Assembly: GCA_964530165.1 (NCBI GenBank)
Contig: CAZGYE010000316.1
Span: forward strand, 1-6,535
Direction: 5' to 3'
Source of the DNA: CAZGYE01 sp964530165
Lineage (GTDB): Bacteria > Planctomycetota > Planctomycetia > Planctomycetales > Planctomycetaceae
Length of the DNA: 6,535 nucleotides
Shown here: in pieces, positions 1 through 6,535 of the stretch
Layout of the letters: every line of letters starts with the position of its first letter
How positions within the stretch are numbered: the first letter of the stretch is position 1
Notes under the pieces: model-generated
What the model was told of the DNA's origin: nothing
Seen by the model: only the letters and a program-made list of their open reading frames with translations
The model's database searches: none
Translations under genes and position numbers: made by a program

Positions 1-369
1 GGTCCGCCATCGAAACCTTCTGCAGCTTTGCTGAATTACCGCGTCCTTTCTTAGAAACCGACTTTCATCGCTTCTGAATCCCAGAATCTTGGCTCTCTCC
101 CGACCATCCGCCGCCCCACACCGTGGGGATGGTTACAACGGGCCCGCGCAGGCGCTGGCGCGAGCGGGTTGGGGTGTACATCTTCAAATGTCTGGTGTAT
201 AGTTTCGGTGGTTGGTTCGTCGAACGCGTATGCGATGCCGGTTCTCTCGAGATCGGCCCCGGGATGCTCTTTCGTTCGTCCCTCCTGGTGGGCTGCCATG
301 TTGGCCCCTTTCTGTCCGGCCCCGAAAGTGAAACGGCGGGCCGTCATCCTCTCGTGTAGGAGTTGTCTT
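1..369. other. Upstream non-coding region and leader of the RRM gene
   Basis: I see no convincing gene here. Two short plus-strand frames are open from base 1 and stop at 54 (TAG) and 75 (TGA); either could be the tail of a gene starting outside the window, and neither has a recognisable motif. A compact hairpin lies at 114-128 (CCCCAC, loop ACC, GTGGGG). Its stem can be extended by ACCAT 103-107 with ATGGT 129-133 across a bulge. It has no T-run after it, so it is a weak terminator at best. Downstream of the promoter at 175-203 a second hairpin can form just before the ribosome binding site: CGGCCC 317-322 with GGGCCG 338-343, loop of 15. Leader hairpins are compatible with post-transcriptional control of an RNA-binding protein gene, but that is inference. 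Confidence 0.5.
175..203 (+). promoter_or_regulatory. Candidate sigma70-type promoter for the RRM gene
   Basis: The -35 box TGTACA (175-180, 4 of 6 matches to TTGACA) is separated by exactly 17 nt from the -10 box TATAGT (198-203, 5 of 6 matches to TATAAT). Transcription would begin near 210, giving a leader of about 160 nt before the GTG start at 370. The stretch is locally AT-richer than its surroundings. It is the best promoter match I found in the window; it is a consensus match only. Confidence 0.5.
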
Positions 370-675
370 GTGGGAGCGAAATTGTATTGTGGGAATCTGA
401 GCTACAGCGTCTCCAGCTCAGATTTGGAGCAGTGGTTTTCTCAGTTCGGGACCGTCGCCAGCGCGCAGGTGATCGCCGACCGCGACACCGGCCGCAGCAA
501 AGGCTTCGGCTTTGTTGAGATGAGCAGCGACGCCGAGGCGCAGGCGGCCATTACGGGGTTGAACGAAACGGAACACGATGGGCGCACCATTGCCGTCAAC
601 GAGGCCAGGCCCCGCGAAGACCGCCGAGGCGGCGGTTACAGGGGCGGCGGAGGCCGCCGGGACAGACGCTATTAG
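370..675 (+). CDS. Single-RRM RNA-binding protein with Gly/Arg tail
   Basis: This 101-residue protein is a stand-alone RNA recognition motif protein, expected to bind single-stranded RNA in the cytoplasm. RNP2 is LYCGNL (residues 5-10) and RNP1 is KGFGFVEM (44-51), with the aromatic residues that stack on RNA bases present (Tyr6, Phe46, Phe48). The region between, with a DRDTGRSKG loop (38-45), is typical of RRMs of bacterial and plant glycine-rich type. Residues 82-101 form a short Arg/Gly-rich disordered tail that may add nonspecific RNA affinity. The frame is open further upstream to an ATG at 169, but similarity begins only at LYCGNL. The GTG at 370 has GGAG (358-361) 8 nt upstream, so I chose it. 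Bacterial relatives are often linked to cold response or RNA chaperoning; the cellular target cannot be read from the sequence. Confidence 0.93.
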   Translation: MGAKLYCGNLSYSVSSSDLEQWFSQFGTVASAQVIADRDTGRSKGFGFVEMSSDAEAQAAITGLNETEHDGRTIAVNEARPREDRRGGGYRGGGGRRDRRY

Positions 676-959
676 AAGCAGTGGCCAGACCGGGTTCTCG
701 TCATGGGTGGCTCGGCTCGAACGTCGTGAGACCCCGGGATTTGCAGGTTCTGTGGTGCTGTGTTGCGCCACCACTGCCACCCAGATCGGGTTTTGAGACG
801 GCTGTGAGCCTGGCCGGCTTGAAGGCAGCGAACGGCACGCCGCTCGCTGTTGTGTGTTGCCAGCGCTACGAAGCATCAGACGCTGTCTTTCGGCTTCGGC
901 GAGACCGGTCAGGTCTCATGCGCTGGGATTATCAGGTTCGTCAGCAAAGGAATATCAGG
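676..959 (+). other. Structured non-coding region between two small genes
   Basis: No coding signal is convincing across these 284 nt, but inverted repeats are dense. An outer stem pairs GGGTGGC (705-711) with GCCACCC (776-782); inside it GTGGTG (752-757) pairs with CACCAC (769-774). A second hairpin pairs CAGCGA (826-831) with TCGCTG (844-849) and continues, after one mismatch, as CGG/CCG around a CACG tetraloop. A third pairs GAGACC (901-906) with GGTCTC (912-917) around a 5-nt loop. A near-direct repeat, CCAGAYCGGGTTYT, occurs at 685-698 and 781-794. None of the hairpins is followed by a strong T-run. The region could be a 3'UTR plus a structured 5' leader, a small RNA, or a decayed repeat; I cannot choose between these. 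Confidence 0.4.
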
Positions 960-1115
960 ATGGCAAAAAACCAAAACACCTTCGCCAAGAGGCGCCGAGA
1001 AATCGAGAAGAAGCAAAAGGCCGAGGCAAAAAGAGACCGTCGACGCAAGAAGAAGGAACAGGCCGAAGAACCAGTCGCGCCGCAGGTCCCGCCGCCGGAA
1101 GATGAACAGGAGTAG
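960..1115 (+). CDS. Small highly charged protein, 51 aa, unknown function
   Basis: The protein starts MAKNQNTFAKRRREIEKKQK and continues as a Lys/Arg/Glu-rich helix to about residue 34. It then changes to a Pro/Glu-rich acidic tail ending in EDEQE. The ATG at 960 is preceded by AAAGGA (946-951), 8 nt away, and the gene ends at TAG 1113-1115. The N-terminal NTFAKRxREIEKK pattern resembles short conserved hypothetical proteins I recall from planctomycetes and deltaproteobacteria-like genomes; that is recollection, not a search. No domain or catalytic motif is visible. The basic helix could bind nucleic acid or the ribosome, and it follows an RNA-binding protein gene 284 nt upstream, but the role is unknown. 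The good RBS and the terminator-like hairpin just downstream support a real gene. Confidence 0.75.
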   Translation: MAKNQNTFAKRRREIEKKQKAEAKRDRRRKKKEQAEEPVAPQVPPPEDEQE

Positions 1116-1171
1116 AATAAACCGGTCGGCGCGGCTCGTTTCTTTCGACCACAACCCGGCCTGCAAGACCC

Positions 1172-1194
1172 GGCCCCCTGTGGGGGGGGCCTTT
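1172..1194 (+). terminator. GC-rich terminator-like hairpin
   Basis: GGCCCCC (1172-1178) can pair with GGGGGCC (1185-1191) around a 6-nt loop, followed directly by TTT and then GTG. The 7-bp all-GC stem and its position 57 nt after the stop of the 51-residue gene fit an intrinsic terminator. The T-run is short, so efficiency is uncertain. Confidence 0.5.
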
Positions 1195-1262
1195 GTGAGG
1201 TTCCGTCTCTGTCACGGCGGAACGCTTCCCGTTCGCTACTTCTGAGCATTGGAGAGACGACC

Positions 1263-1760
1263 ATGAGAACCGCAACACGCACCTTGACAATCCTGACGCT
1301 GGCGCTGCTGCTGGCGTCACCGCTCGGCGCGGCCGACAAGAAAAAGAAAGGCGAGAGGGGTAAGAAGAAAGCACGAAGGGCGCCCGTTGCCGTCTTCGTT
1401 CCTAAGTCGATCGAACTGACCGATGAACAGAAGACGAAAGTCGCCGCGCTCAACAAAGAATACGGCCCGAAACTCGCCGAACTGCAGAAGAAGCTCGCAC
1501 TCACCCCCGAGCAGAGGAAGGCCGGCGCCAAAGCGCACAAGGCAATCAAGGAGTCCGGAAAGAAAGGAAAAGAGGCCCAACAGGCCATGGCCGCCGCGCT
1601 GAATCTGACCGACGAACAGAAGCAAGTGCAAAAGGAGCAGCGGGCGTTGCGAAGGGAGGCCCGACAGAAGTTCCTGGCCCTGCTCACTCCTGAGCAAAAG
1701 CAAAAGGCCCATATCGGCGGCAAGAGGAAAGGCCACGCCAAGAAAAAGGCTTCCCAGTAA
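1263..1760 (+). CDS. Secreted Lys-rich protein with four LTxEQ motifs (Spy/CpxP-like)
   Basis: This 165-residue protein has a clear N-terminal signal peptide: basic MRTATR, a hydrophobic stretch to about residue 19, and a probable cleavage after LASPLGA (near residue 23). The mature part is very Lys/Arg-rich and predicted helical. It holds four LTxEQ motifs: LTDEQ 52-56, LTPEQ 80-84, LTDEQ 115-119 and LTPEQ 141-145. LTxxQ motifs mark the Spy/CpxP family of periplasmic stress chaperones, and planctomycetes encode many such secreted proteins. The extreme charge (KKKKGERGKKKARR at 26-39 and a KKK-rich end) is unusual for Spy itself. The ATG has GGAG (1251-1254) 8 nt upstream. A terminator-like hairpin lies before the gene and a strong one after it, so it is probably transcribed alone. 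Function as an envelope chaperone or metal/polyanion-binding protein is inference. Confidence 0.85.
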   Translation: MRTATRTLTILTLALLLASPLGAADKKKKGERGKKKARRAPVAVFVPKSIELTDEQKTKVAALNKEYGPKLAELQKKLALTPEQRKAGAKAHKAIKESGKKGKEAQQAMAAALNLTDEQKQVQKEQRALRREARQKFLALLTPEQKQKAHIGGKRKGHAKKKASQ

Positions 1761-1789
1761 GCTCACCGAGCCGTAACCGTCGGGAATAC

Positions 1790-1829
1790 ACGGACCGGAA
1801 TCGCACCTCGATTTCGGTCCGTTTTTGTT
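1790..1829 (+). terminator. Strong intrinsic terminator
   Basis: The stem pairs 1790-1803 (starting ACGGACC) with 1809-1822 (ending GGTCCGT): 14 bp with one G-U pair, around the 5-nt loop CACCT. The T-rich tail TTTTTGTT follows from 1822. It lies 30 nt after the stop of the LTxEQ gene and fits termination of that plus-strand transcript. The minus-strand side lacks a good T-run, so it should act poorly on the convergent gene. Confidence 0.9.
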
Positions 1830-1854
1830 GGCCCGAATGATTCAGAGAGGACGC

Positions 1855-2085
1855 TCAATTCTCGTCGTCGTCCTCGTCCGGCGTGTTCGACATCCACCGG
1901 CCCCACACCATGTAATGCAGAACGCAGAAAAAGAAAAGCCCCCCCACGACCAGTAGAATGCCCAGAACTTGCGGTATGACCAGCGCCGCCAACAGCAGCA
2001 ACCCGGCGCCGAGTACCGTCAGACCCAGTAGTGCCAGCATGGTTGCCGCATTGTGTTCCGGGCCGCTGTCGCGAGATTCGTTCAT
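1855..2085 (-). CDS. Small two-helix membrane protein, unknown function
   Basis: This 76-residue protein has a short polar N-terminus (MNESRDSGPEHN) and two hydrophobic segments at about residues 16-37 and 39-61, broken by a Pro at 38. Its acidic tail ends PDEDDDEN. The layout suggests a helical hairpin in the cytoplasmic membrane with both ends on the same side; Arg63 (WGRW) after the second helix and the acidic C-terminus do not settle the topology. On the minus strand ATTGAGAG (complement of 2093-2100) ends 7 nt before the ATG and supplies GAGAG as a ribosome binding site. The gene is convergent with the LTxEQ gene and divergent from miaA. I recognise no family. Length, hydrophobic pattern and RBS support a real gene. 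Confidence 0.75.
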   Translation of the reverse strand: MNESRDSGPEHNAATMLALLGLTVLGAGLLLLAALVIPQVLGILLVVGGLFFFCVLHYMVWGRWMSNTPDEDDDEN

Positions 2086-2092
2086 GGGATGG

Positions 2093-2129
2093 CTCTCAAT
2101 ATCCGTCTGTCATTCATCTCCATTGAGAG
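2093..2129. promoter_or_regulatory. Inverted repeat between divergent genes
   Basis: CTCTCAAT (2093-2100) and ATTGAGAG (2122-2129) form a perfect 8-bp inverted repeat with a 21-nt spacer, between the minus-strand membrane protein and miaA. Each arm, read on its own strand, carries a purine-rich Shine-Dalgarno core (GAGAG on minus; it runs into GAGAGGAG on plus). The symmetry may therefore simply reflect two ribosome binding sites facing outward. An operator or a shared hairpin is the alternative. Confidence 0.35.
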
Positions 2130-2141
2130 GAGAAGAGTACA

Positions 2142-3221
2142 TTGAACGCGTCTAACGATAAAATGGCGAGCGGCCGGTGTAAACCGGCTGTTCCGACAAC
2201 CAGGGGGCCGACGCCCCTCGCTCGCCCATCTTGCTGCAGACATGGGAGAAAGCAAAAGCGAGACATGCAGTTCGCGGTGGAAATTCTCAGGGAATGCTGG
2301 TTTCTGACCGGTCCGACCGCCTGCGGCAAGAGCGATGTCAGCCTGCAGTTGGCCGAGCAGCTTGACGCCGAAATCGTGGCGCTCGACTCGATGTCGCTGT
2401 ACCGCGGCATGGACGTCGGGACGGCCAAGCCGTCGACCGCGGCACGTCGCTGCATTCCGCATCACCTGATCGATCTCATCGAGCCACACGAAGAATACAG
2501 TCTGGCCCAGTACGTCCAGGCCGCGGAAGCCGTCTGCCGCGACATTTGCCGCCGCAACCGGATCCCACTGTTTGCCGGTGGAACCGGCCTGTACCTGCGA
2601 GGCATTTTGCGGGGCGTGTTTGACGGACCTCAGGCCGACTGGCAACTCCGCCGAACACTCGAAACCGAAGCCCAGCGGCAGCCGCCCGGCTATTTACACC
2701 GTCGATTGCAAGAAGTCGATTCGGCTTCCGCACACGCCCTGCATCCCCACGACACCCGCCGGCTGATCCGCGCTCTGGAGGTGCACCACATCACGGGCCG
2801 GCCTCTCTCGGAGCAACAACAACAAGGCCCGTTGCCGCCCGAAGAGCGTCCCCGGCACGTCTACTGGCTCTCACCGCCGCGAAGCTGGTTGTACGAGCGG
2901 ATCAATCAGCGCGTCGAAGGGATGATCGCCGACGGACTCGTCGAAGAAACCCGCCGGCTGCTTGCCGCGGAAAAACCACCGGGCCGAACGGCCCGTCAAG
3001 CCCTCGGTTACAAAGAGGTGATCGACTATCTCAACGGCCACGGCACTCTCGAGGAAACGATCCCACTCATCCAAACCCACACCCGACAGTTCGCCAAACG
3101 GCAACACACCTGGTTCCGCAACCTCCAAGAGTGCACCCCCGTCGCCATGATCGGCACCGAAACCCCGCAGCAGCTCACGCAAATGATCCTCGCGGCGGCA
3201 AACGGTGGCGATCCCCAGTGA
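2142..3221 (+). CDS. miaA: tRNA dimethylallyltransferase MiaA
   Basis: MiaA transfers a dimethylallyl group from DMAPP to N6 of adenosine 37 in tRNAs reading UNN codons, giving i6A. The core counted from Met at 2265 is 318 residues, as usual for the family. It has the P-loop GPTACGKS (16-23), the DSMSLYRGMDVGTAKP motif (41-56) with catalytic Asp41, GGTGLY (105-110), DTRRLIRALEV (163-173), QALGYKEV (245-252) and the C-terminal AKRQHTWFR (277-285). The start is uncertain. A TTG at 2142 has AGGAG (2128-2132) 9 nt upstream and an in-frame stop just before it at 2124, which favours it. That gives 359 residues with a 41-residue extension, about half of it translated from the palindromic element at 2165-2226. 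The ATG at 2265 fits family length but has only a weak RBS (GGGAGA, 15 nt away). ATG 2163 is also possible. Function is certain; the N-terminus is not. Confidence 0.95.
   Translation: MNASNDKMASGRCKPAVPTTRGPTPLARPSCCRHGRKQKRDMQFAVEILRECWFLTGPTACGKSDVSLQLAEQLDAEIVALDSMSLYRGMDVGTAKPSTAARRCIPHHLIDLIEPHEEYSLAQYVQAAEAVCRDICRRNRIPLFAGGTGLYLRGILRGVFDGPQADWQLRRTLETEAQRQPPGYLHRRLQEVDSASAHALHPHDTRRLIRALEVHHITGRPLSEQQQQGPLPPEERPRHVYWLSPPRSWLYERINQRVEGMIADGLVEETRRLLAAEKPPGRTARQALGYKEVIDYLNGHGTLEETIPLIQTHTRQFAKRQHTWFRNLQECTPVAMIGTETPQQLTQMILAAANGGDPQ
2165..2226. repeat. Cloverleaf-like palindromic element at the 5' end of miaA
   Basis: The outer 8-bp arms are GGCGAGCG (2165-2172) and CGCTCGCC (2219-2226), perfectly complementary and extendable by AT/AT across a one-base bulge. 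Inside are two hairpins: GCCGGT (2173-2178) with ACCGGC (2183-2188) around a GTAA tetraloop, and AGGGG (2202-2206) with CCCCT (2214-2218) around a 7-nt loop. Together they make a three-way junction in RNA or a branched cruciform in DNA. The design resembles interspersed GC-rich repeats I recall from planctomycete intergenic regions, but no second copy is in the window. It lies in the miaA leader or inside its N-terminal codons, depending on the start used. Confidence 0.75.
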
Positions 3222-3282
3222 TCCGTCTCACAGATGCTGATACGCGTGCACGGCCTCATGGAGCCGCCCTGTTTGCGGGGCA

Positions 3283-3300
3283 CGGCGGGCAAGCCCGCCG
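3283..3300. repeat. Perfect GC palindrome between convergent stops
   Basis: CGGCGGGC (3283-3290) and GCCCGCCG (3293-3300) are 8-bp perfect arms around AA. The palindrome lies 61 nt after the miaA stop and 39 nt from the ABC-F stop, so it could form a stem-loop in both converging transcripts. Neither side has a T-run, so it is more likely an mRNA 3'-end protecting stem or a REP-like unit than an intrinsic terminator. A weaker stem, GCCC 3266-3269 with GGGC 3278-3281, lies just upstream. Confidence 0.65.
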
Positions 3301-3339
3301 GCTAAATGACCTTCAAAACCGTGCAAAGGAACCCCAGCG

Positions 3340-5319
<1,980 letters not shown>

Positions 5320-5547
5320 GGGATGTTCTGAGTCCTCGTTGCCGTGCTCTGGATGGGAATGAGCGGCGAGGTGTCCAACTTCGTCAACTCCGTGTGGGCG
5401 GCCCATGTTAGTTCATCCGCCTGGAATGGATCAACGCACGAATGTGGCTGCGCTTGCAGCCGGATAGCCGGCAAGTTAGGCTGACCAAGCCGTTACACGG
5501 GAAGAATGACCGGCACAGTCGTGCTCCCCTTTTTGGTGGCAACCGTC
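5320..5547. other. Divergent intergenic region between ABC-F gene and mqnD
   Basis: These 228 nt must hold the promoters of both outward genes, but no convincing -35/-10 pair is visible on either strand. Two small hairpins abut: GCTGC 5447-5451 with GCAGC 5456-5460 (loop GCTT), and GCCGG 5459-5463 with CCGGC 5468-5472 (loop ATAG). They share two bases, so only one can fully form at a time. Part of the region is open as possible N-terminal extensions of either gene (to 5406 on minus, from 5506 on plus). Confidence 0.35.
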
Positions 5548-6393
5548 ATGTCACAGGCCAAAACGCTGATTCACGTCGGACACAGTCCTGATCCCGACGA
5601 CGCCTTTATGTTTCACGCGTTGGCAAACGGCAAGATCAATACGGGCGATTACGTGTTCACTCACACGCTGCAGGACATCGAAACGCTCAACCACCGCGCT
5701 CTGGAGGGAGAGCTGGAATTGACCGCGGTCAGCCTGCACGGATACGCCTACATCACCGACAAATACGCCCTCTGCGCGTGCGGCGCCAGTGTGGGCGACA
5801 ACTACGGCCCGATGGTCGTAGCCAGTGAGCCGGGCGACGCCGACAGTTTGCGCGGCAAGACGATCGCGGTGCCGGGCACGTTGACGACGGCCTATCTGAC
5901 GCTCAAGCTGCTCTTGGGTGACGACTTCCAGTACGAGGTGCATCCGTTCGACGCGATTCTGAACATCGTCGCAGCGGGCCGAGCCGACGCGGGGCTGATC
6001 ATCCACGAAGGACAATTGACATACGCCGCGAAAGGGTTGAGCCTGATCGTCGATCTGGGGCGGTGGTGGCAGACGGAGACGGGGCTGCCACTGCCGCTGG
6101 GCGCCAACGCCATCCGCAAGGATTTGGGCGCCGCGGCCATGAAGGACGTCACCGCTTTGTTGAAACAGAGCATCCAGTACGGTCTCGACCATCGGGCCGA
6201 GGCGCTGCAGTACGCCTTGCGGTTCGGACGCGATCTGGATCTTGCCAAGGCGGATGAGTTTGTGGGAATGTACGTCAACGACTGGACGCTCGATTTCGGC
6301 CGGCGCGGCCGCGACGCGGTGGCCGAACTGCTGAAGCGCGGTCACGAAGCCGGCGTGATCCCACAGCTCGTTCAATTGGAGTTTGTCGACTAA
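5548..6393 (+). CDS. mqnD: MqnD-like 1,4-dihydroxy-6-naphthoate synthase (futalosine pathway)
   Basis: The 281-residue protein matches the MqnA/MqnD family, soluble proteins with a periplasmic-binding-protein fold. MqnD converts cyclic dehypoxanthine futalosine to 1,4-dihydroxy-6-naphthoate in menaquinone synthesis. Visible family marks are HSPDPDDAFMF (12-22), LQDIETLNHRALEGELELTAVS (start 41), GPMVVA (87-92), the VPGTLTTAYL loop (108-117), GLIIHEGQLTY (149-159) with the His expected at the active site (His153), and YVNDWTLDFGRRG (242-254). Length is normal. I chose the ATG at 5548, with GGTGG (5535-5539) 8 nt upstream. An ATG at 5506 would add 14 hydrophobic, unconserved-looking residues with its purine run too close. 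No other menaquinone gene is in the window. MqnD is preferred over MqnA from the HSPDxDDAF type of N-terminus, but the two families are related and annotation as a generic substrate-binding protein is common. Confidence 0.85.
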   Translation: MSQAKTLIHVGHSPDPDDAFMFHALANGKINTGDYVFTHTLQDIETLNHRALEGELELTAVSLHGYAYITDKYALCACGASVGDNYGPMVVASEPGDADSLRGKTIAVPGTLTTAYLTLKLLLGDDFQYEVHPFDAILNIVAAGRADAGLIIHEGQLTYAAKGLSLIVDLGRWWQTETGLPLPLGANAIRKDLGAAAMKDVTALLKQSIQYGLDHRAEALQYALRFGRDLDLAKADEFVGMYVNDWTLDFGRRGRDAVAELLKRGHEAGVIPQLVQLEFVD

Positions 6394-6422
6394 TGCTCCG
6401 TCAACGCCAGTTTGACAGGTGT

Positions 6423-6482
6423 TGTGGGGCAGGCTTTCCAGCCTGCCGATTGGCCGCGGCAGGCTGGAAAGCCTGCCCCACA
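6423..6482. repeat. 60-bp palindromic element, copy 2, intergenic
   Basis: The 26-nt arms (6423-6448 and 6457-6482) are perfectly complementary and identical to those of the copy inside the ABC-F gene. The loop is ATTGGCCG rather than ATCGACCG, so the two copies match at 58 of 60 positions. It starts 30 nt after the mqnD stop. It could form a stem-loop at the end of the mqnD transcript, but there is no T-run after it. Confidence 0.93.
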
Positions 6483-6486
6483 CGAT

Positions 6487-6535
6487 ATGGACTATCAAAC
6501 CAGCTTCGAGCGCAAAGCACGTCAGACGGGCGGCG
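6487..6535 (+). CDS. Possible start of a gene running off the window
   Basis: An ATG at 6487 opens a frame MDYQTSFERKARQTGG that continues past the window end. The residue mix is protein-like, but it is only 16 codons. No Shine-Dalgarno sequence precedes it because the palindromic element ends four bases upstream. Either the gene is leaderless or weakly initiated, or its true start is elsewhere, or this is chance. No family can be named. Confidence 0.25.
   Translation, partial: MDYQTSFERKARQTGG

Noticed and set aside
51..347. 98-residue minus-strand open frame upstream of the RRM gene
   Set aside because: It has no recognisable motif, runs antisense through the best promoter and leader, and its His/Pro/Arg-rich composition is typical of chance frames in GC-rich DNA.
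169..369. N-terminal extension of the RRM protein from the ATG at 169
   Set aside because: The added 67 residues lie across the predicted promoter and show no RRM similarity; GTG 370 has a correctly spaced GGAG.
941..1741. 266-codon minus-strand frame rich in Ser/Cys/Phe
   Set aside because: It is antisense to two plus-strand genes with good ribosome binding sites; its composition mirrors Lys/Glu-rich coding on the other strand.
5454..5482. TTGCAG-17-TAGGCT as a promoter for mqnD
   Set aside because: Each box matches the consensus at only three positions, which is expected by chance.
5551..6498. 315-codon minus-strand frame antisense to mqnD
   Set aside because: It is a mirror of the MqnD coding frame and its N-terminus is only the translated palindromic repeat.

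Overview
The window is GC-rich bacterial chromosome. It most resembles the Planctomycetota (Pirellulales-like), judging by a stand-alone RRM protein with a Gly/Arg tail, a secreted protein with LTxEQ motifs, an MqnD-type futalosine-pathway enzyme, and many GC-rich palindromic repeats. The lineage is inferred from gene style only; there is no rRNA or other phylogenetic marker here.

Layout: 1-369 is an upstream region with a good sigma70-like promoter (175-203) and a leader of about 160 nt. An RRM RNA-binding protein follows (370-675, GTG start). A 284-nt non-coding stretch rich in inverted repeats (676-959) separates it from a 51-residue highly charged protein (960-1115), which ends at a GC-rich terminator-like hairpin (1172-1194). 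A secreted, Lys-rich LTxEQ protein (1263-1760) ends at a textbook intrinsic terminator (1790-1829). Convergent to it is a small two-helix membrane protein (1855-2085, minus). Divergent from that gene is miaA (2142-3221, plus), which carries a cloverleaf-like repeat near its 5' end. miaA converges on a large ABC-F ATPase (3340-5319, minus), with a perfect palindrome between the two stops. mqnD (5548-6393, plus) diverges from the ABC-F gene. The window closes with a long perfect palindrome and perhaps the first codons of another gene.

The RRM protein, MiaA (tRNA A37 prenylation) and the ABC-F ATPase (ribosome-associated) all belong to RNA and translation biology, but they lie on different strands in separate transcription units, so no shared operon is claimed. 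MqnD belongs to menaquinone synthesis through futalosine.

The most interesting feature is the set of palindromic repeats and where they sit. Two unrelated perfect inverted repeats (60 bp and 36 bp) lie in frame inside the ABC-F gene. Both are whole numbers of codons and have no stop codon in any of the six frames, so each adds a peptide at a domain edge or surface loop. A 58/60-identical copy of the 60-bp element lies between genes at 6423-6482. A third, three-stem element lies at the start of the miaA reading frame. This looks like coding-tolerant palindromic element spread, similar in principle to the Rickettsia palindromic elements. No CRISPR array, insertion sequence, tRNA, rRNA or phage gene was found.
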